NCBI RefSeq assembly: GCF_022347725.1
Contig: NZ_JAKRGB010000015.1
Span: 62,001 to 126,000 of the forward strand
Direction: 5' to 3'
DNA from: Ruegeria sp. Ofav3-42
GTDB lineage: Bacteria; Pseudomonadota; Alphaproteobacteria; Rhodobacterales; Rhodobacteraceae
DNA length: 64,000 bases
Part shown: positions 62,056-64,000 of the stretch, piece after piece
How positions within the stretch are numbered: the first letter of the stretch is position 1
Layout of the letters: each line of letters opens with the position of its first letter
Made by a program: the position numbers and the translations under genes
Notes under the pieces: model-generated
Database searches by the model: none
What the model was told of the DNA's origin: nothing
Seen by the model: the letters and a program-made list of their open reading frames with translations, nothing else

Positions 62056-63728
62056 AGCTGCTGAGAATGGATATCAACCAGTGTTGGACCATCATGCTCA
62101 ACGGCCTCTTTCAGGACTTTACGCAGGTCATCCGGGTCTTTCACCGTCCATGATTTGACACCAAAGGCCGAGGCGACTGCGGCATGATCGGTCCGATTGA
62201 AATCGACATTGTAATAGCGCTGACCAAAGCCCGAATCCTGACCCGCCTTGATCCATCCGAAGACCGAGTTTGAAAACACGATCGAGGTAATCGGCATGTT
62301 GTGCCGCACCATCGTTTCAAACTCACCGCAGGTGAAACCGAAGGAACCGTCTCCCATCACGGCCAGCGTCTTGACCGATGGCCGACCCACATGCGCCCCC
62401 ATAGCAGCACCCAGCGAATACCCCAACGCACCATGCGCTCGATTTGTGATGAAGTGCCGGCCCGGTTTGCGCCAGCGATAATGTGCACTGAAATAGGGGC
62501 AAGGCGTTCCCGGGTCAGCGACAACAATCGCATCGTCATCAAGGATATCCATCAGCGATGCCATCACGGCCTCGGGCCGGATCGGAGTTTCCCGGCTGGC
62601 GGCAAGCGGGGCAAATGCTGCCATCTTTGCCTCCCACGCTGCACTTGCTTTGGCGGTACCGCCTAGGTTGGGCAGATCGTTCCGCGCCTCCAATGCGCTC
62701 GCCAATGCCTCAAGCGCCAGCCGAGCATCCGCGCATATCGCCACTTCTGTCTGATAGTTTGCACCGATCACCATAGGATCACTGTCGATATGAATGATCG
62801 TGGTGTCCCGCGCGGGGCTTCGCCAGCGTTCGGTCGTAACCGATCCCGCGCGACAACCGACAAAAACGACGACATCGGCCTGATCCACAACGGCACGAGT
62901 TGCCGGAATTCCTCCGTTAGAACCCACTACGCCCAGCGCAAGCGGATCGGTTTCGGCAATCGACCCCTGCCCGGAAACAGTCGTGGCAACGGGTATGTCC
63001 AACAGGCCCGCAACCCGGCGCAACGCATCAGTGGCCCCGGACAATACCGGCCCGCCACCGCACACGATGACTGCCGATTTTGACCTGGCAAGAATGTCGG
63101 CGGCGGCTTCGATTGCATCCAGATCAGGACCGGCCCGCTCAGCCGGATAGCTGCGGTGTCGGGGATCCGCCCAAATCTCGGCCTCGTCAACCTGCCCCTT
63201 TTGCGTGTCGAAGGGCAGCGCCAGATGGGTTGCGCCGGGTGTTCCGGTTGTCATCGCCCGAAACGCCGCGCGAACCATTGCTGGCAATCGTGTCGCGTCA
63301 TCCAGCGACGAGTTCCATTTCGCCAGCGGCTTGAACAGTGCAGCCTGATCCAATTCGGTCAAAGGGTATTTCCCGCGGCTTGTCGTGGCGACATCGGAGG
63401 TGATTGCCAGAATGGGAACCGAGCTTTCATTGGCCTCTACCACACCCGGCAGGATATAAGTGGCTCCTCCTCCGGACGGGCCTTCACACACACCCGGCTT
63501 GCCGGTCACGCGGGCATAGCCGTCCGCCATGTAAGCCGCATGGCGTTCATCCCGCGTCAGGATGTGCTGAATGCCCTGATCCATCCGCGCCAACGCGTCA
63601 TAGAAGGGCAATGTCGTATCGCCGCACAAGCCGAACATGTGCTTCACGCCATGTGCCTCAAGCATGCGCACCATCGCCTCAGCTCCGGTCAGATAATTCG
63701 TCCCTGTCATGGCTTGTGATTCCTTCAT
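62016..63728 (-). CDS. ThDP-dependent acetolactate-synthase-like enzyme
   Basis: A protein of about 570 residues with the three-domain fold of the acetolactate synthase/pyruvate oxidase group: N-terminal PYR domain with E61 (TRDERHAAYMADGYARVTG), central Rossmann domain (CGGGPVLSGATDALRRVA) and C-terminal ThDP domain (GDGSFGFTCGEFE, later NSVFGW). The catalytic Glu and the metal-binding GDGS are present. The actual reaction could be acetolactate synthesis, decarboxylation or a C-C lyase such as those for sulfo- or hydroxy-acyl compounds. I start at 63728 (GGGTGA ahead); an ATG at 63710 is also possible. It is convergent with and overlaps the LysR gene, and divergent from gntR. Confidence 0.85.
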   Translation of the reverse strand: MKESQAMTGTNYLTGAEAMVRMLEAHGVKHMFGLCGDTTLPFYDALARMDQGIQHILTRDERHAAYMADGYARVTGKPGVCEGPSGGGATYILPGVVEANESSVPILAITSDVATTSRGKYPLTELDQAALFKPLAKWNSSLDDATRLPAMVRAAFRAMTTGTPGATHLALPFDTQKGQVDEAEIWADPRHRSYPAERAGPDLDAIEAAADILARSKSAVIVCGGGPVLSGATDALRRVAGLLDIPVATTVSGQGSIAETDPLALGVVGSNGGIPATRAVVDQADVVVFVGCRAGSVTTERWRSPARDTTIIHIDSDPMVIGANYQTEVAICADARLALEALASALEARNDLPNLGGTAKASAAWEAKMAAFAPLAASRETPIRPEAVMASLMDILDDDAIVVADPGTPCPYFSAHYRWRKPGRHFITNRAHGALGYSLGAAMGAHVGRPSVKTLAVMGDGSFGFTCGEFETMVRHNMPITSIVFSNSVFGWIKAGQDSGFGQRYYNVDFNRTDHAAVASAFGVKSWTVKDPDDLRKVLKEAVEHDGPTLVDIHSQQLHEAAAPVSEWVA

Positions 63729-63748
63729 GTTCACCCTGCACACAGAGC

Positions 63749-63766
63749 TGTATACAGTTTTGTATA
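63749..63766. promoter_or_regulatory. TGTATACA operator beside the GntR gene
   Basis: TGTATACA (63749-63756, itself a palindrome) is followed four bases on by TGTATA (63761-63766). It sits between the divergent ThDP-enzyme and gntR genes, 20 bases from the former's start. TATATT at 63763-63768 could be a -10 element for gntR. The motif recalls GntR/FadR-type sites and that upstream of acnB. Confidence 0.55.
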
Positions 63767-63821
63767 TTGATTTCAAGCGCGGGCTGTGGCACCTGTGGGC
63801 CGAAGGCAAAAGGACGAGTTC

Positions 63822-64000
63822 ATGGCGGGCCCACGCGTTGATGACATCTACGATCAGGTAAAGGCGATGGCCGTCTCGTTTCGCCTTCGCCCCGGCGACC
63901 GACTGAACGAAGTAGCGCTCTCAAAAGAGTTGGGCGTCAGCCGGACTCCCTTGCGCGAGGCGTTGAACCGGCTGGTCGCCGAACGACTATTCGATTTTCG
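63822..64000 (+). CDS. GntR-family transcriptional regulator (3' partial)
   Basis: The 59 codons inside the window encode a GntR winged helix-turn-helix: DDIYDQVKAMAVSFRLRPG, then DRLNEVALSKELGVSRTPLREALNRLVAERL. The gene continues past the window edge, so the effector domain (probably FCD type, given the RPGDRLNE pattern) is not visible. AGGA is about eight bases before the ATG. It is divergent from the ThDP-dependent enzyme across a 93-base gap with a TGTATACA motif, and probably represses that gene. Confidence 0.9.
   Translation, partial: MAGPRVDDIYDQVKAMAVSFRLRPGDRLNEVALSKELGVSRTPLREALNRLVAERLFDF

Overview
The window reads as chromosomal DNA of an alphaproteobacterium of the Rhodobacterales, most likely the marine Roseobacter group. 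This is inferred from the moderately high GC content, the dense LysR-controlled catabolic operons, a TRAP carboxylate transporter, AcnB, a cyo quinol oxidase followed by SURF1, and an AtuA-type acyl-CoA carboxylase cluster. No tRNA, rRNA, CRISPR array, phage or complete insertion sequence was found. Two genes run off the edges: an autotransporter at the left and a GntR regulator at the right.

Layout. 1-4.6 kb: a repeat-rich autotransporter and an IalB-like secreted protein. 4.9-8.4 kb: a convergent pair, aspartate aminotransferase/4-decarboxylase (AsdA) and aspartate:alanine exchanger (AspT). 8.7-11.5 kb: a LysR gene divergent from an exported metallo-beta-lactamase-fold protein, then a TetR gene with no usable start for its full DNA-binding domain. 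11.6-16.2 kb: a four-gene oxidative operon (CmcJ-like oxygenase, luciferase-like flavoenzyme, SDR, crotonase) divergent from a LysR. 16.2-27.4 kb: an acyclic-terpene-utilisation-like acyl-CoA carboxylase operon (AtuA-like, carboxyltransferase, crotonase, biotin carboxylase, nitronate monooxygenase-like, TIGR03084-like, AI-2E-type permease), divergent from a TetR and an acyl-CoA dehydrogenase. 27.4-31.8 kb: an AraC regulator divergent from a thiolase and a FadB-type multifunctional protein. Together these regions look like a hub for breaking down branched or unusual acyl-CoAs.

32-39 kb: a glycine-zipper lipoprotein, a B12-binding radical SAM protein divergent from a tiny membrane protein across two copies of one palindrome, acnB with a TGTATAC-type operator, and an MFS permease. 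39-44 kb: cyoABCD-SURF1 for a bo3-type quinol oxidase. 44-48.7 kb: two LysR genes, an exported tyrosine phosphatase, a nitroreductase and a DMT exporter.

48.7-54.7 kb holds the most distinctive unit: an exosortase fused to an EpsI-like domain, one VIT/von Willebrand A surface protein ending in a PEP-CTERM-type signal, a response regulator and a histidine kinase. All four are tightly co-oriented. The unit looks like a one-enzyme, one-substrate protein-sorting device with its own envelope sensor, parallel to the dedicated sortase systems of marine gammaproteobacteria. 54.8-61 kb: an operon for an enolase-superfamily enzyme, a D-amino-acid-dehydrogenase-like flavoprotein, a TRAP transporter and a BASS-type permease, with a divergent LysR. 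62-64 kb: a ThDP-dependent acetolactate-synthase-like enzyme divergent from a GntR regulator, with a TGTATACA operator between them resembling the one at acnB.
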